From Mixta sp031457955 (lineage in GTDB: Bacteria; Pseudomonadota; Gammaproteobacteria; Enterobacterales; Enterobacteriaceae): a stretch of 64,000 nt of DNA. The notes beneath the pieces are model-generated. The model made no database searches, had not been told where the DNA came from, and was given only the letters and a program-made list of their open reading frames with translations. Shown in pieces: positions 1 through 8,394 of the stretch (the stretch's first letter is position 1; each line of letters opens with the position of its first letter). Position numbers and translations under genes: made by a program. The stretch spans positions 310,001 through 374,000 of the forward strand of contig NZ_JAVDXN010000005.1 of NCBI RefSeq assembly GCF_031457955.1. Direction: 5' to 3'.

Positions 1-326
1 TCGAAAGCATTATTAAAAGATTGACGCAAGGCAGATTCTAATCTGGTGAGATCAAGACACAGATCGCAGAAACAACAAAAGCGCCAAAAGGCGCTTTTGT
101 TGTTTGGACAAACACACTACTAAATTCATGTATCTGACCGCATTCTGCATATGTATTATGTAAAAACAGGGAATAACATACACGTTCATTGCGTTAAACT
201 TTACCAGTGGAGAAGGACTTTGCAACTACATAACCATCACGCGGTTGAAGCCTACATATCTAAGGCTCGCCTAAAGACATACCTTGCTCTAACAAACAAT
301 AGCACGCCTGGAGAATGTATCGGAGC
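1..326. other. AT-rich non-coding left edge
   Basis: No convincing gene is visible. A 64-codon frame from 151 has no clear ribosome site, has unremarkable composition and runs into the 3' end of the nickel permease gene on the other strand, so I treat it as chance. The stretch is visibly richer in A and T than the FHL island beside it, which fits a junction between island and backbone. The only recognisable element is the hairpin at 70-105. Confidence 0.5.
70..105. terminator. Bidirectional rho-independent terminator
   Basis: A perfect 16-bp inverted repeat (GCGCC core flanked by A and T runs) closes a 4-nt AAAA loop. It has T-rich sequence on both strands. It lies downstream of the nickel permease gene and is the likely end of the long leftward FHL transcript. 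It could also end a rightward gene lying outside the window. Confidence 0.75.
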
Positions 327-1355
327 CTATGTTTGGAGTAGTTGATCATATTTTTTATAGCGGTAGTTCAGCGCAGAGGCACCCCAAATCACCACAAAAA
401 TCACAACGGAAGCGTAGCCAACCACGCCCATATTTTCATTCAGCGCGCCAACGCTATCCCACAGCCCACCCCGCAGACCTAACTTATCCACCAACAGACC
501 TAACGCTTCCAGGCCACCAATAAATAGCGCAATCACCACGCTGGTGGCGGTAATGGTCATATTGTAATAAAGCTTGCGCACCGGCTTATCAAAGGCCCAG
601 CCGTATGCGCCGACCATGACAAAGTTATCCAGCGAATCGATCAATGCCATGCCGCTGGTAAACAGCACCGGAAAAATCAGCATACTCCAGACCGACATGC
701 CTGAAGAGACGCCCGCAGTAGAAATGCCCAGCAGGCCGATCTCGGTAGCGGTATCAAACCCCAGACCAAACAAAAATCCCACCAGATACATCTGCCAGCT
801 TTTGTTCACCAGCCTGAAGGTGGCGCGAAACAGACGGCTCATCATGCCGCCCGATAGCGCCTGTAGCGGATGCGCCTCGGTACAGGCTTTTTCACGCTTA
901 ACCCGCTGGAAGCGATGATACACATCGCGCAGAATCAGCGCGTTAAGCAGCGCCATTGCCAGTAAGAACAGCGCGGAAACCAGCGTGCCGATGGTGCTGC
1001 CCCAGGCATGCACCGCCTCGATTTTACTGCCAAACATCAGCGAGGTGGCGGCGATCGCGATGCAGGCCAGCACCACAATTGTCGAATGCCCCAGTGAGAA
1101 AAATGCGCCGACCGCCACCGGTTTTTGCCCCTGTTGCATCAGTTTACGCGTCACGTTATCGATAGCGGCGATATGGTCGGCATCTACCGCGTGACGCAGG
1201 CCATAGCTGTAGGCCAACAGTGCGGCGGCTATCAACGGCGCGCTATGGCGAAATATCACCAATGCCCAGCCCCAGGCCAGCAAGTTCATGAACAGCAGCG
1301 CGATAAGCAGCCAAAAAGCGCGGCGGTGGGTATGGAAAAAGCGAGGGTTAATCAT
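327..1355 (-). CDS. NiCoT-family nickel/cobalt permease (HoxN/NixA type)
   Basis: Inner-membrane secondary transporter of 342 residues that probably imports Ni2+ for the hydrogenase active site. It has the family signature HX4DH in the first part of the protein (R54-H55-AVDA-D60-H61) and several hydrophobic segments throughout. It starts 30 bp after the hypF stop, with an AGGA site upstream of the ATG, and is the last gene of the leftward FHL unit. E. coli feeds its hydrogenases with the NikABCDE ABC importer encoded elsewhere, so a dedicated permease here makes the island more self-sufficient. Selectivity for nickel over cobalt is inferred from context only. Confidence 0.9.
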   Translation of the reverse strand: MINPRFFHTHRRAFWLLIALLFMNLLAWGWALVIFRHSAPLIAAALLAYSYGLRHAVDADHIAAIDNVTRKLMQQGQKPVAVGAFFSLGHSTIVVLACIAIAATSLMFGSKIEAVHAWGSTIGTLVSALFLLAMALLNALILRDVYHRFQRVKREKACTEAHPLQALSGGMMSRLFRATFRLVNKSWQMYLVGFLFGLGFDTATEIGLLGISTAGVSSGMSVWSMLIFPVLFTSGMALIDSLDNFVMVGAYGWAFDKPVRKLYYNMTITATSVVIALFIGGLEALGLLVDKLGLRGGLWDSVGALNENMGVVGYASVVIFVVIWGASALNYRYKKYDQLLQT

Positions 1356-1385
1356 GATGATTCCTGTCGTAAAGTTGAAATTCAG

Positions 1386-3650
1386 TCATTGCCGCCGGGC
1401 ACAGGCGATCAGCGCCTGGCCCAGCGCCAGCCCGCCGTCGCCAGCCGGATACTGCAACGGCATCAGCACGCGCAGCGGAGAGAGGTAATGGAGTAGCCGC
1501 TGGCGCAGCAGACGGTTATGCAACACGCCACCGCCGAGTGCGACGGTATCGAGGCCATACCGCTCGGCGTGATAGCGGGCGAGGTCGGCAAAACCGCGCG
1601 CCAAAGCATCGTGAAAAGCCCAGGCGCGCGCCGCAGGCGCTGCCTGCCAGCCGAGCCATTGCTGCCAAAAGGTGGCTAAATCGAGCCGACTAATCGAGCC
1701 TGGGATTAACGGCAAGGTTACCGGATGTGCGATATCCGCTACTCGCTGGGCCAGCGCTTCCAGCCGACAGGCGGCTTCACCTTCAAAGCTGAGGCGATCG
1801 GGCGCACAGTCGAGCGCGGCGGCAACCGCATCGAACAGTCGTCCACATGAGGAGGCGAGCGGTGCGTTGATACCGGCCTCAATGGCTTTCGCCAGCGGCT
1901 GCCAGGGGCGTCCCCGGAGTAATCGCGCCTCCCGGCGCTGCTGCCAGTCCGGCACAAAAGCCAGCCACTGTGCCAGCAGGTTGCGCCAGGGTTCATGCGC
2001 GGCACGATCGCCGCCAGGTAACGCTACGGCGGGCAGGCCGCCCAGGCGTTGGCAATCGCGGTAATCGGCCTGCAGGCATTCACCGCCCCACAGCTCGCCG
2101 TTTTCACCATAGCCCAGGCCATCAAGCGCCAGCCCGATAACCTGACCGCCCGCCAGCGGCCATTGATGTTCCGCCAGGCAGGCGGCGATATGCGCATGAT
2201 GATGCAGCACATCCACTGTCCGGGCCGCCGGAGGCAAACTCTGGCGATGCGTGACATAACCCGGATGCGCGTCGCGCACCAGGGTTACGGGGGTGCAGTC
2301 GTACAGCTGCTGAAAATGGCGGATGGCCTGCTGCTGCTGCCGGGCGATGTCGCTGTGGCTCAGCGAACCAAAATGGGCGCTGACGATCGCTTGCTCGCCG
2401 CGCACCAGACAAAAGGTATTTTTAAGGTCGCCGCCCAGCGCCAGCAGCGGCGCCTGCAGAGGGAAACCCGGCGGCAGCGGCAGCGCATCGGGCACGTAAC
2501 CGCGTGCGCGCCGCAGCACCTCAGTGCCTTGCGGCGTCAGACGCACCAGCGAGTCATCGGCCCGCTGCACGATATCGCGGTTATGCAGGAGCCAGAGATC
2601 GGCAATTCCGTCGAGCTGTTGTAACGCGGCTTCGTTAGTGAGCACCGGCGCGCACTCCGCCGCGTTGCCGGAGGTCATCACCAGCGGAATGCCACAGGCG
2701 CGCATCAGCAGATGATGCAGCGGCGTAAAAGGCAGCATCAGCCCGACCTCGTCCAGATGCGGCGCGATGGCGGCGCACAGCGGCGAGTCAGCGCGTTGCG
2801 GCGCCAGCACAATCGGTGCGGCAGGAGAAAGTAACTGCGCCCGCAGAGCGGGATCGTCCGTGCTACAGCGTGCCAGCCAGCTGATATCCGGCAGCATCAC
2901 GGCAAGCGGCTTCGTTGGCCGCGATTTACGCGCCCGCAGCCGCAGCACGGCGGTTTGCCGCGTTGCGTCACAGGCGAGGTGGAAACCGCCAAGCCCTTTC
3001 AGCGCCACAATCTTTCCGGCACGTAGCGCCGCTACCGCCAGCGCGATGGCCGCACTCTCCTGCGCCAGCGTAATGCCCGTTTGCCCGGCGGCGTAGAGGC
3101 GCGGCCCGCACTGCGGACAGCAAACCGGTTGAGCATGAAAGCGACGATCGCGCGGGTTATGATATTCCTGCTCACAGTGCGGGCAGAGGGCAAACGTCGC
3201 CATGCTGGTTAATGCACGGTCATACGGCATAGCGCGAATCAGCGTGAAGCGCGGGCCGCAGTGCGTACAGTTAGTAAAGGCGTAGCCGAAACGACGATCG
3301 CCAGGCCGCAGCATTTCCTCAAGGCAGGCAGGGCAGGTTGCCGCATCGGGCACGACCTGCGTCGTCATCAAACCCTGCTGGCTGGCGACGATGGTGAAAC
3401 GCTGCGGCCGCTTTTGCCACTGAAAGTGGTGCACGCTGATATGGTCGATGCGCGCCAGCGGTGGGCAGTCACGGCGTAGCTGGCTGATAATGGCGTCAGG
3501 ATCCACCGGCTGAAGCAGCTTGATCTCCACGCCCGCGCTGCTGTTGCATACCTCGCCGCGCAGCCCCAGTCGTTCAGCCAGCTGCCAGACAAAAGGCCGG
3601 AACCCCACGCCCTGAACTTTGCCGCTGATGCGAATTTCTAAACCAGACAT
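1386..3650 (-). CDS. hypF: Carbamoyltransferase HypF, [NiFe]-hydrogenase maturation
   Basis: Makes the carbamoyl-adenylate precursor of the cyanide ligands and transfers the carbamoyl group to the C-terminal cysteine of HypE. The 754 residues show, in order, an acylphosphatase domain (about 1-90, with VQGVGFRPF), two zinc-finger motifs (C106, C109, C128, C131 and C156, C159, C178, C181), a YrdC/Sua5-like domain and a C-terminal Kae1-like domain containing HHHAHIAACLAEH. I chose the ATG at 3648-3650, which sits behind an AGGAAGG site, because the upstream extension does not belong to the family. It follows fdhF by 46 bp. In E. coli hypF is also linked to hydN, away from hypABCDE. Confidence 0.95.
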   Translation of the reverse strand: MSGLEIRISGKVQGVGFRPFVWQLAERLGLRGEVCNSSAGVEIKLLQPVDPDAIISQLRRDCPPLARIDHISVHHFQWQKRPQRFTIVASQQGLMTTQVVPDAATCPACLEEMLRPGDRRFGYAFTNCTHCGPRFTLIRAMPYDRALTSMATFALCPHCEQEYHNPRDRRFHAQPVCCPQCGPRLYAAGQTGITLAQESAAIALAVAALRAGKIVALKGLGGFHLACDATRQTAVLRLRARKSRPTKPLAVMLPDISWLARCSTDDPALRAQLLSPAAPIVLAPQRADSPLCAAIAPHLDEVGLMLPFTPLHHLLMRACGIPLVMTSGNAAECAPVLTNEAALQQLDGIADLWLLHNRDIVQRADDSLVRLTPQGTEVLRRARGYVPDALPLPPGFPLQAPLLALGGDLKNTFCLVRGEQAIVSAHFGSLSHSDIARQQQQAIRHFQQLYDCTPVTLVRDAHPGYVTHRQSLPPAARTVDVLHHHAHIAACLAEHQWPLAGGQVIGLALDGLGYGENGELWGGECLQADYRDCQRLGGLPAVALPGGDRAAHEPWRNLLAQWLAFVPDWQQRREARLLRGRPWQPLAKAIEAGINAPLASSCGRLFDAVAAALDCAPDRLSFEGEAACRLEALAQRVADIAHPVTLPLIPGSISRLDLATFWQQWLGWQAAPAARAWAFHDALARGFADLARYHAERYGLDTVALGGGVLHNRLLRQRLLHYLSPLRVLMPLQYPAGDGGLALGQALIACARRQ

Positions 3651-3696
3651 AACCCTTCCTGTGCTAACGCCCCCCAGCGGAGGGCGTAAAGGGAAC

Positions 3697-5868
3697 TCAA
3701 AGCGCAACGACCGGGATCGCATCCTCAACCGCGCTACGCAGACGCGCTTTCATGTCGCTGTAGGCCTGCTGTGCATAGCTTTCCGCCCAGCGTTGATCGG
3801 CGATGGCCTCCACTTTTACCGCGCAATATTTGGTTTCCGGCGTTTTTGACACCGGATCAAGATTTTCCTGCGTCAGTTCGTTACAGGCACCGATCCACCA
3901 TTGGTAGGTCATATATACCGCGCCGATGTTAATCCGCTCGTTGAAATTGACGCGAGAAATCACCTTGCCGCGACGGGAAGCAACCCAAACCAGCTGTTGA
4001 TCGCTTAGCCCTAATGCCTGTGCGTCCTGCGGATGCATCTGTACAAAGCCCGGCTCATCGGCCAGCGTTTGCAGTGCCGCGCAGTTGCCGGTCATTGAAC
4101 GGCAGGAGTAGTGACCCACTTCGCGCACAGTGCAAAGCACCAGCGGATAGCTCTCGTCCGGCACTTCAGCCGGTGCGCGCCACGCAGCGGCAAATAGCTG
4201 CCCCTTGCCGGATGGGGTAGTGAAGTGATTGTCCTGGTAAAGATAGGGCGTACCGGCACTCTCCAGCGTGGTGCAGGGCCATTGGACATGCCCCAGCTCG
4301 CCCATTTTTTCGTAGGTGGCACCGTAAAACAGCGGGCACAGCGCGCGCATTTCGTCCCACACTTCCTGGTCACTGTTGTAGTGCATCGGATAACCCAGCT
4401 CGGTCGCCAGCAGGCTGATAATTTCCCAGTCGCGCCTGACGTTGCCCTGCGGTTCAATTGCCTTTTCGAAACGCTGAAATCCGCGGTCGGCACAGGAGAA
4501 AACGCCGCCATGCTCGCCCCATGAGGTGGCGGGCAGAATCACATCGGCCTGTTCGGCGGTTTTGGTCATAAAGATATCCTGCACCACTACAAAATCCAGC
4601 GCCTCGAAGCCTTTACGCACCAGACTTAAATCCGCCTCGGTCTGCAGCGGATCTTCGCCCATGATGTAATAGGCTTTCACCTTGCCCTCCAGCGCCAGAT
4701 GCGGGATTTCAGTAATGCGATAACCTACTTCGGCATCCATCTTGTTGGCATCGATTCCCCAGGCATCGGCAAATTTGGCGCGCACCTGCGGATCGGTAAC
4801 CGACTGATAGCCAGGGAACTCATTGGGCAGCACGCCCATGTCGCAGGCACCCTGCACATTGTTTTGCCCGCGTACCGGACCGACGCCAACGCCGGGACGG
4901 CCCAGGTTGCCGGTCAGCAGGGCCAGGCTGGCCAGCCCTTTCACCACGTCAACCGCCTGACCAAACTGCGTTACGCCCATGCCCCACATAATGGTGGCGG
5001 AAGGCGCGGCGGCGTAGATGCGCATCGCCTGGCGGATTTGCTGAGCGGAAACGCCGGTCTGTTCCGCCACCGCTTCCGGCGAATAAGCCGCGACCTGCTG
5101 ACGATAGGCCGCAAACCCTTCGGTATATTTGGCGACATAGTCATGGTCGTAGAGATTTTCTTCGATCAACACATGCGCAAAGGCGTTAACCAGCGCCATA
5201 TTGCAGCCGTTTTTAATTTGCAGATGGTGATCGGCAATGCGCGCGGTTTCGATGCGGCGCGGATCGCAGACGATCAGCTGCGCGCCTTTCTCTTTGGCTT
5301 TGATCACCCGACGCGCCACGATCGGATGGGAATCGGCGCAGTTGTAGCCGATCACCAGTAAACATTTCGAGTTTTCAATATCGCCGATGGAGTTGCTCAT
5401 TGCGCCATTACCGAGCGTGGCCTGCAAGCCCGCTACGGAAGGGCCGTGGCAGACGCGGGCGCAGCAGTCGACGTTATTGGTGCCGATCACCGCTCTGGCG
5501 AATTTTTGCATCACGTAATTGGTTTCGTTGCCGGTACCGCGTGAAGAGCCGGTATGCATGATGGCACGTGGACCATACTGCTCTTTGATCGCTTGCAGAC
5601 GCTGTGCAGTGTAGCTAATGGCTTCATCCCAACTCACCACTTCGAATTTGCCGCCTTTTTCACGGCGGATCATCGGCTGCGTCAGGCGCGGCGTCAGCAG
5701 TTTGGTATCATTAAGAAAATCCCAGCCGTAATAGCCTTTCAGGCACAGTTCGCCCTGGTTAGTGACGCCATTGGCGGCTTCGGCGCGGATGATTTTATTG
5801 TTTTCCACCACCAGGTTCATTTTGCATCCAGCTCCGCAGTACGGGCAGACAGTGGTTACTTTTTTCAT
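3697..5868 (-). CDS. fdhF: Formate dehydrogenase-H, selenium-free (Cys140) form
   Basis: Cytoplasmic formate-oxidising subunit of formate hydrogenlyase: a molybdopterin enzyme with one [4Fe-4S] cluster that passes electrons to the HycB-type ferredoxin subunit. It is 723 residues, close to E. coli FdhF (715). Cluster ligands C8, C11, C15 and C42 are all present, as is the segment around the active site (NNVDCCARV-C140-H141-GPSV). Residue 140, selenocysteine (TGA) in E. coli, is here a plain cysteine codon, TGC, at 5449-5451. The start at 5866-5868 gives the MKKVTTVCPYC N-terminus of the family. The gene lies 23 bp after hydN in the hyc unit, whereas E. coli fdhF is at a separate locus. Confidence 0.95.
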   Translation of the reverse strand: MKKVTTVCPYCGAGCKMNLVVENNKIIRAEAANGVTNQGELCLKGYYGWDFLNDTKLLTPRLTQPMIRREKGGKFEVVSWDEAISYTAQRLQAIKEQYGPRAIMHTGSSRGTGNETNYVMQKFARAVIGTNNVDCCARVCHGPSVAGLQATLGNGAMSNSIGDIENSKCLLVIGYNCADSHPIVARRVIKAKEKGAQLIVCDPRRIETARIADHHLQIKNGCNMALVNAFAHVLIEENLYDHDYVAKYTEGFAAYRQQVAAYSPEAVAEQTGVSAQQIRQAMRIYAAAPSATIMWGMGVTQFGQAVDVVKGLASLALLTGNLGRPGVGVGPVRGQNNVQGACDMGVLPNEFPGYQSVTDPQVRAKFADAWGIDANKMDAEVGYRITEIPHLALEGKVKAYYIMGEDPLQTEADLSLVRKGFEALDFVVVQDIFMTKTAEQADVILPATSWGEHGGVFSCADRGFQRFEKAIEPQGNVRRDWEIISLLATELGYPMHYNSDQEVWDEMRALCPLFYGATYEKMGELGHVQWPCTTLESAGTPYLYQDNHFTTPSGKGQLFAAAWRAPAEVPDESYPLVLCTVREVGHYSCRSMTGNCAALQTLADEPGFVQMHPQDAQALGLSDQQLVWVASRRGKVISRVNFNERINIGAVYMTYQWWIGACNELTQENLDPVSKTPETKYCAVKVEAIADQRWAESYAQQAYSDMKARLRSAVEDAIPVVAL

Positions 5869-5891
5869 GTTCTTACCTTTTTCGGTCGGGA

Positions 5892-6437
5892 TCAAAACAG
5901 CAGCGGAGAGGTGTTATCCAGCGCGGCACGGCGGCGTTTTTCAGCGCTCATGTCATGCAGTTGGTTACGATCGATAATAAACAGCGCCTTGGTTGGGCAG
6001 ACTTCCTTACAGGCTGGCCCTTGCGCACGGGTATGGCACAGGTCGCATTTATGCGCTTCGGCCTTTTCCGAGACCGCCGCGATCGCCGCGCCGTTCTGAC
6101 GAAACACCGGTTTGGTGATCACTTCCATCGCGCCGTAAGGGCAGGCCACGACGCAAGTTTTGCAGCCGATGCAGCGTTCCTGCATCACATGAATATGGCT
6201 ATCGGTGCGCGTAATCGCGCCGTTGGGGCAGACGTTGGCGCAGGGGGCATCCTCGCACTGGCGGCAGGAGACCGGCGTACTGAGGTTTACGCCTTTAATG
6301 ACATGCAGACGCGGGGTGAAGTTAGTGCTGTTCAGTAGCGAACTATCCTGCGCGTCGCTGTGAGCCACGACACAGGCAATTTCACAGGTACGGCAGCCGA
6401 TACATTTTTTGGGATCGGCAATAATAAACCGGTTCAT
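5892..6437 (-). CDS. hydN: Ferredoxin-like electron carrier HydN
   Basis: A 181-residue protein with four sets of [4Fe-4S] cysteines (CIGCRTCEIAC, CRQCEDAPCANVCP, CIGCKTCVVACP, CDLCHTRAQGPACKEVCP). It aligns along its full length with E. coli HydN (MNRFIIAD start, SAEKRRR near the C-terminus) better than with HycB. HydN is needed for full formate dehydrogenase-H activity, presumably as an electron carrier or assembly factor. The start at 6435-6437 follows an AGGAG site. It sits directly upstream of fdhF. A candidate sigma-54 promoter and an FhlA-type palindrome lie in the 200 bp upstream, so it may have its own transcription start inside the long unit. Confidence 0.93.
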   Translation of the reverse strand: MNRFIIADPKKCIGCRTCEIACVVAHSDAQDSSLLNSTNFTPRLHVIKGVNLSTPVSCRQCEDAPCANVCPNGAITRTDSHIHVMQERCIGCKTCVVACPYGAMEVITKPVFRQNGAAIAAVSEKAEAHKCDLCHTRAQGPACKEVCPTKALFIIDRNQLHDMSAEKRRRAALDNTSPLLF

Positions 6438-6507
6438 CCTTTTACTCCTGAAGACCTTGCGCGTCGTCGCGCAAGGTAGAGGTTTAAACACGTTCAGTCA
6501 TTAGCTA

Positions 6508-6524
6508 TACATAAAGCGTGCCAG
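6508..6524 (-). promoter_or_regulatory. Candidate sigma-54 promoter of hydN-fdhF-hypF
   Basis: On the minus strand TGGCACG-CTTT-ATGT matches the -24 half of the sigma-54 consensus exactly. Spacing from GG (6522-6521) to the -12 dinucleotide (6510-6509) is the required 10 bp, but that dinucleotide is GT instead of GC. It lies about 70 bp upstream of the hydN start codon and about 100 bp downstream of the palindrome at 6625-6644. E. coli hydN-hypF also has a sigma-54 promoter. Confidence 0.5.
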
Positions 6525-6624
6525 CCGGGCAGGTGATTTTTTATGGCTATAAATCAAGTGGTTATGTGGTTGTGCCGTGACGGTGACGATAGCTAACGCT
6601 GTCATCGTCACGGCTTCGTCACCA

Positions 6625-6644
6625 CATCGACAGTTATGTCGATG
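6625..6644. promoter_or_regulatory. Perfect palindrome, candidate FhlA upstream activating site
   Basis: CATCGACA-GTTA-TGTCGATG is an exact 8+4+8 inverted repeat that overlaps the hycI stop codon. The TCGACA-N4-TGTC core recurs at 14281-14300 and 15033-15052, both in FHL control regions. Its distance to the -24/-12 element at 6508-6524 suits an enhancer-type site. Confidence 0.55.
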
Positions 6645-7128
6645 GGTTTTCTCTCTGCCAGGGAGCGATGTCGAGGCCGTTTTGCAGCCCCGGCAAAAGA
6701 CATTGATGCAGGCGGCTGACCGCCTGCTCAACGGCAGCGCTCATCGGGTAGTAAAACGCGACGATCTCCGGCTGAATGCCGATAAAGGTGATCTGAGGAA
6801 TGTCTGCGCGTAGCTGTTCTATCAGGAAGGTCAGCGGCAGATTGTGCGTGGTCATCATGAACATCTCGCTGATGTCCTGCTCAGCAATGATGCGCATTTC
6901 ACCGGGGGCCAGCCCCATTTCCGTGGCATCGACGATCACCAGATGGGCCGGACGCAGCTCGCGTAAATAGCCGATATCATTTTCAGGCGCCGCGCCGCCA
7001 TCCACCACCGTCCAGCCGGGTAGCGGCTGCTGTGCGCACCGTTCAGCCAATCGCGGGCCTGCGCCGTCGTCGCCCATCATGCTGTTGCCGACGCAAAGCA
7101 GGGCATAAGCGTTATTAATGTCAGGCAT
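6634..7128 (-). CDS. hycI: Hydrogenase-3 large-subunit maturation protease HycI
   Basis: Endopeptidase of the HycI/HybD family that removes the C-terminal peptide of HycE after nickel insertion. About 164 residues, with the family N-terminus ALLCVGNSMMGDDGAGP and the acidic nickel-sensing positions (for example D in GDDGAG, and VDATEMG), plus MFMMTTHN and YYPM matching E. coli HycI (156 residues). Two adjacent ATG codons occur. I prefer 7126-7128 because its distance from the AGGAGG site is better than that of 7129-7131. It overlaps the end of hycH by 8 bp. Its target HycE carries the expected cleavage motif. Confidence 0.93.
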   Translation of the reverse strand: MPDINNAYALLCVGNSMMGDDGAGPRLAERCAQQPLPGWTVVDGGAAPENDIGYLRELRPAHLVIVDATEMGLAPGEMRIIAEQDISEMFMMTTHNLPLTFLIEQLRADIPQITFIGIQPEIVAFYYPMSAAVEQAVSRLHQCLLPGLQNGLDIAPWQRENPST

Positions 7129-7597
7129 CATACCTCCTGACCATCAGGTACATCGCCGGATCGCTGGCAATCTGCTGTAGCAGGGCGATCAGCCGATCGC
7201 TCCACGCCTGCTGCTGCTCGCTCATCCTGTCCCGCGCCTCGCGCAGCGCCAGCGCCAGCAAATGGATGTGGCTCTGATCGATATTGATTTCGCCAAAGCG
7301 TTCAACGCCAGTCAGCTTGCGTCGCGCCTCGCTCTCCGGCGGCAGGCGGCGGATCCACTGCTGGTAGTCGGCAAGCGGGCAGGTCAGCGAGGCTTTCAGA
7401 CAGTCGATAACGCCCAGATGGTGGCCGATCGCCAGGCTGTAATAGACCACCTCCTGCACTTTCTGCGTGCTACGCTGCTGCGCGCGCTTCTCATCAACGA
7501 ATTTGCTGTTAAGCGCATAAAACACCACGCTGTTTTTCTGCGGCGCGCGGCCAGCGCAGGGCTGGTGGTGCGCGTAGCGCTGTGGATTCGCGGTCAT
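7121..7597 (-). CDS. hycH: Formate hydrogenlyase assembly protein HycH
   Basis: Small cytoplasmic assembly factor thought to act on the HycE precursor. It is 158 residues against 136 in E. coli. The core (VVYYSLAIGHHLGVIDCLKA, then YLMVRR near the C-terminus) aligns well. The extra length is an N-terminal extension of roughly 20 residues before NSVVFYALNSKF. The ATG overlaps the hycG stop in a TGATG arrangement, which argues that this longer start is used by translational coupling. No catalytic motif is known for the family. Confidence 0.9.
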   Translation of the reverse strand: MTANPQRYAHHQPCAGRAPQKNSVVFYALNSKFVDEKRAQQRSTQKVQEVVYYSLAIGHHLGVIDCLKASLTCPLADYQQWIRRLPPESEARRKLTGVERFGEINIDQSHIHLLALALREARDRMSEQQQAWSDRLIALLQQIASDPAMYLMVRRYDA

Positions 7598-8394
7598 CAC
7601 AGCGTTACCTCCCCGCTCAGCGCCTGGTGATAAATGCGCTGTAGGCTGTCGATGATCTCATTAAGACGCGCATCGCCCTGTTCATGACGCCAGGCGGCAA
7701 GCTGCTGTGCAACGCGTTGCGCATCAGATGCCGCGACGATGGTCATAAAGCGATCGGCAATCTGACGGCCATAGCGATAGCCCGCCATGCGGCGCGCCTC
7801 ACGATCGAGCAGAACACGCAGCGGCTGCGGCAGAGCGGGGTGCAGCAGCAGGGCCGGTTCCGCCGCCCGCGTAGTGTGCTGTTCTCCTTTAATTTTCTGA
7901 TCCAGCAGGCCGAGCGCCAGCGCAAAACCGTAAATCGTAGCGGCGGGCGAGGGTGGGCAGCCGGGAATATAGACATCGACCGGCACAATTTTGTCGGTGC
8001 CGCCCCAGACGCAATAGAGATCGTGGAAGATGCCGCCGCTGTTGCCGCAGGCGCCGTAAGAGATGCTGATTTTCGGATCGGGGGCCGCTTCCCAGGCGCG
8101 CAGCGCCGGCACGCGCATCGCCCGCGTAACCGCTCCGGTAAACAGCAGAATATCGGCGTGACGCGGCGAGGGCACCACTTTGATGCCGAAGCGTTCAGTA
8201 TCGAAAATCGGCGAAAGGGTAGCGAAAATTTCGATTTCGCAGCCGTTACAGCCGCCGCAGTCAACGCGATAAACATAAGCGGAGCGGCGAATACTGTGAA
8301 GCAGCGTGGCTTTCAGTTTGGCGATGCTGGCGTCAAGCGTAATCGGCACCGGCAGGCCGTTTTCATCACGTGGGCCAATCAGGTTCTGCGCCAT
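7597..8394 (-). CDS. hycG: Formate hydrogenlyase small subunit HycG (NuoB-like)
   Basis: Small subunit of hydrogenase-3, homologous to complex I NuoB, carrying the proximal [4Fe-4S] cluster next to the NiFe subunit HycE. The 265 residues contain YRVDCGGCNGCEIE, the SPRHADILLFTGAVTRAM segment, GACGNSGGIF and IPGCPPSP, nearly identical to E. coli HycG. The region after about residue 185 is more divergent. I start at MAQNLIGPRD (8392-8394), whose ATG overlaps the hycF stop (TGATG). A TTG two codons upstream is possible but less likely. Confidence 0.94.
   Translation of the reverse strand: MAQNLIGPRDENGLPVPITLDASIAKLKATLLHSIRRSAYVYRVDCGGCNGCEIEIFATLSPIFDTERFGIKVVPSPRHADILLFTGAVTRAMRVPALRAWEAAPDPKISISYGACGNSGGIFHDLYCVWGGTDKIVPVDVYIPGCPPSPAATIYGFALALGLLDQKIKGEQHTTRAAEPALLLHPALPQPLRVLLDREARRMAGYRYGRQIADRFMTIVAASDAQRVAQQLAAWRHEQGDARLNEIIDSLQRIYHQALSGEVTL

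Noticed and set aside
151..345. 64-codon plus-strand frame at the left edge
   Set aside because: No ribosome site, overlaps the end of the nickel permease gene, and shows no recognisable protein pattern.
5449..5451. Possibility that fdhF is a selenoprotein with an in-frame TGA and SECIS element
   Set aside because: The codon is TGC, the frame has no internal TGA, and no special hairpin is needed to explain it.
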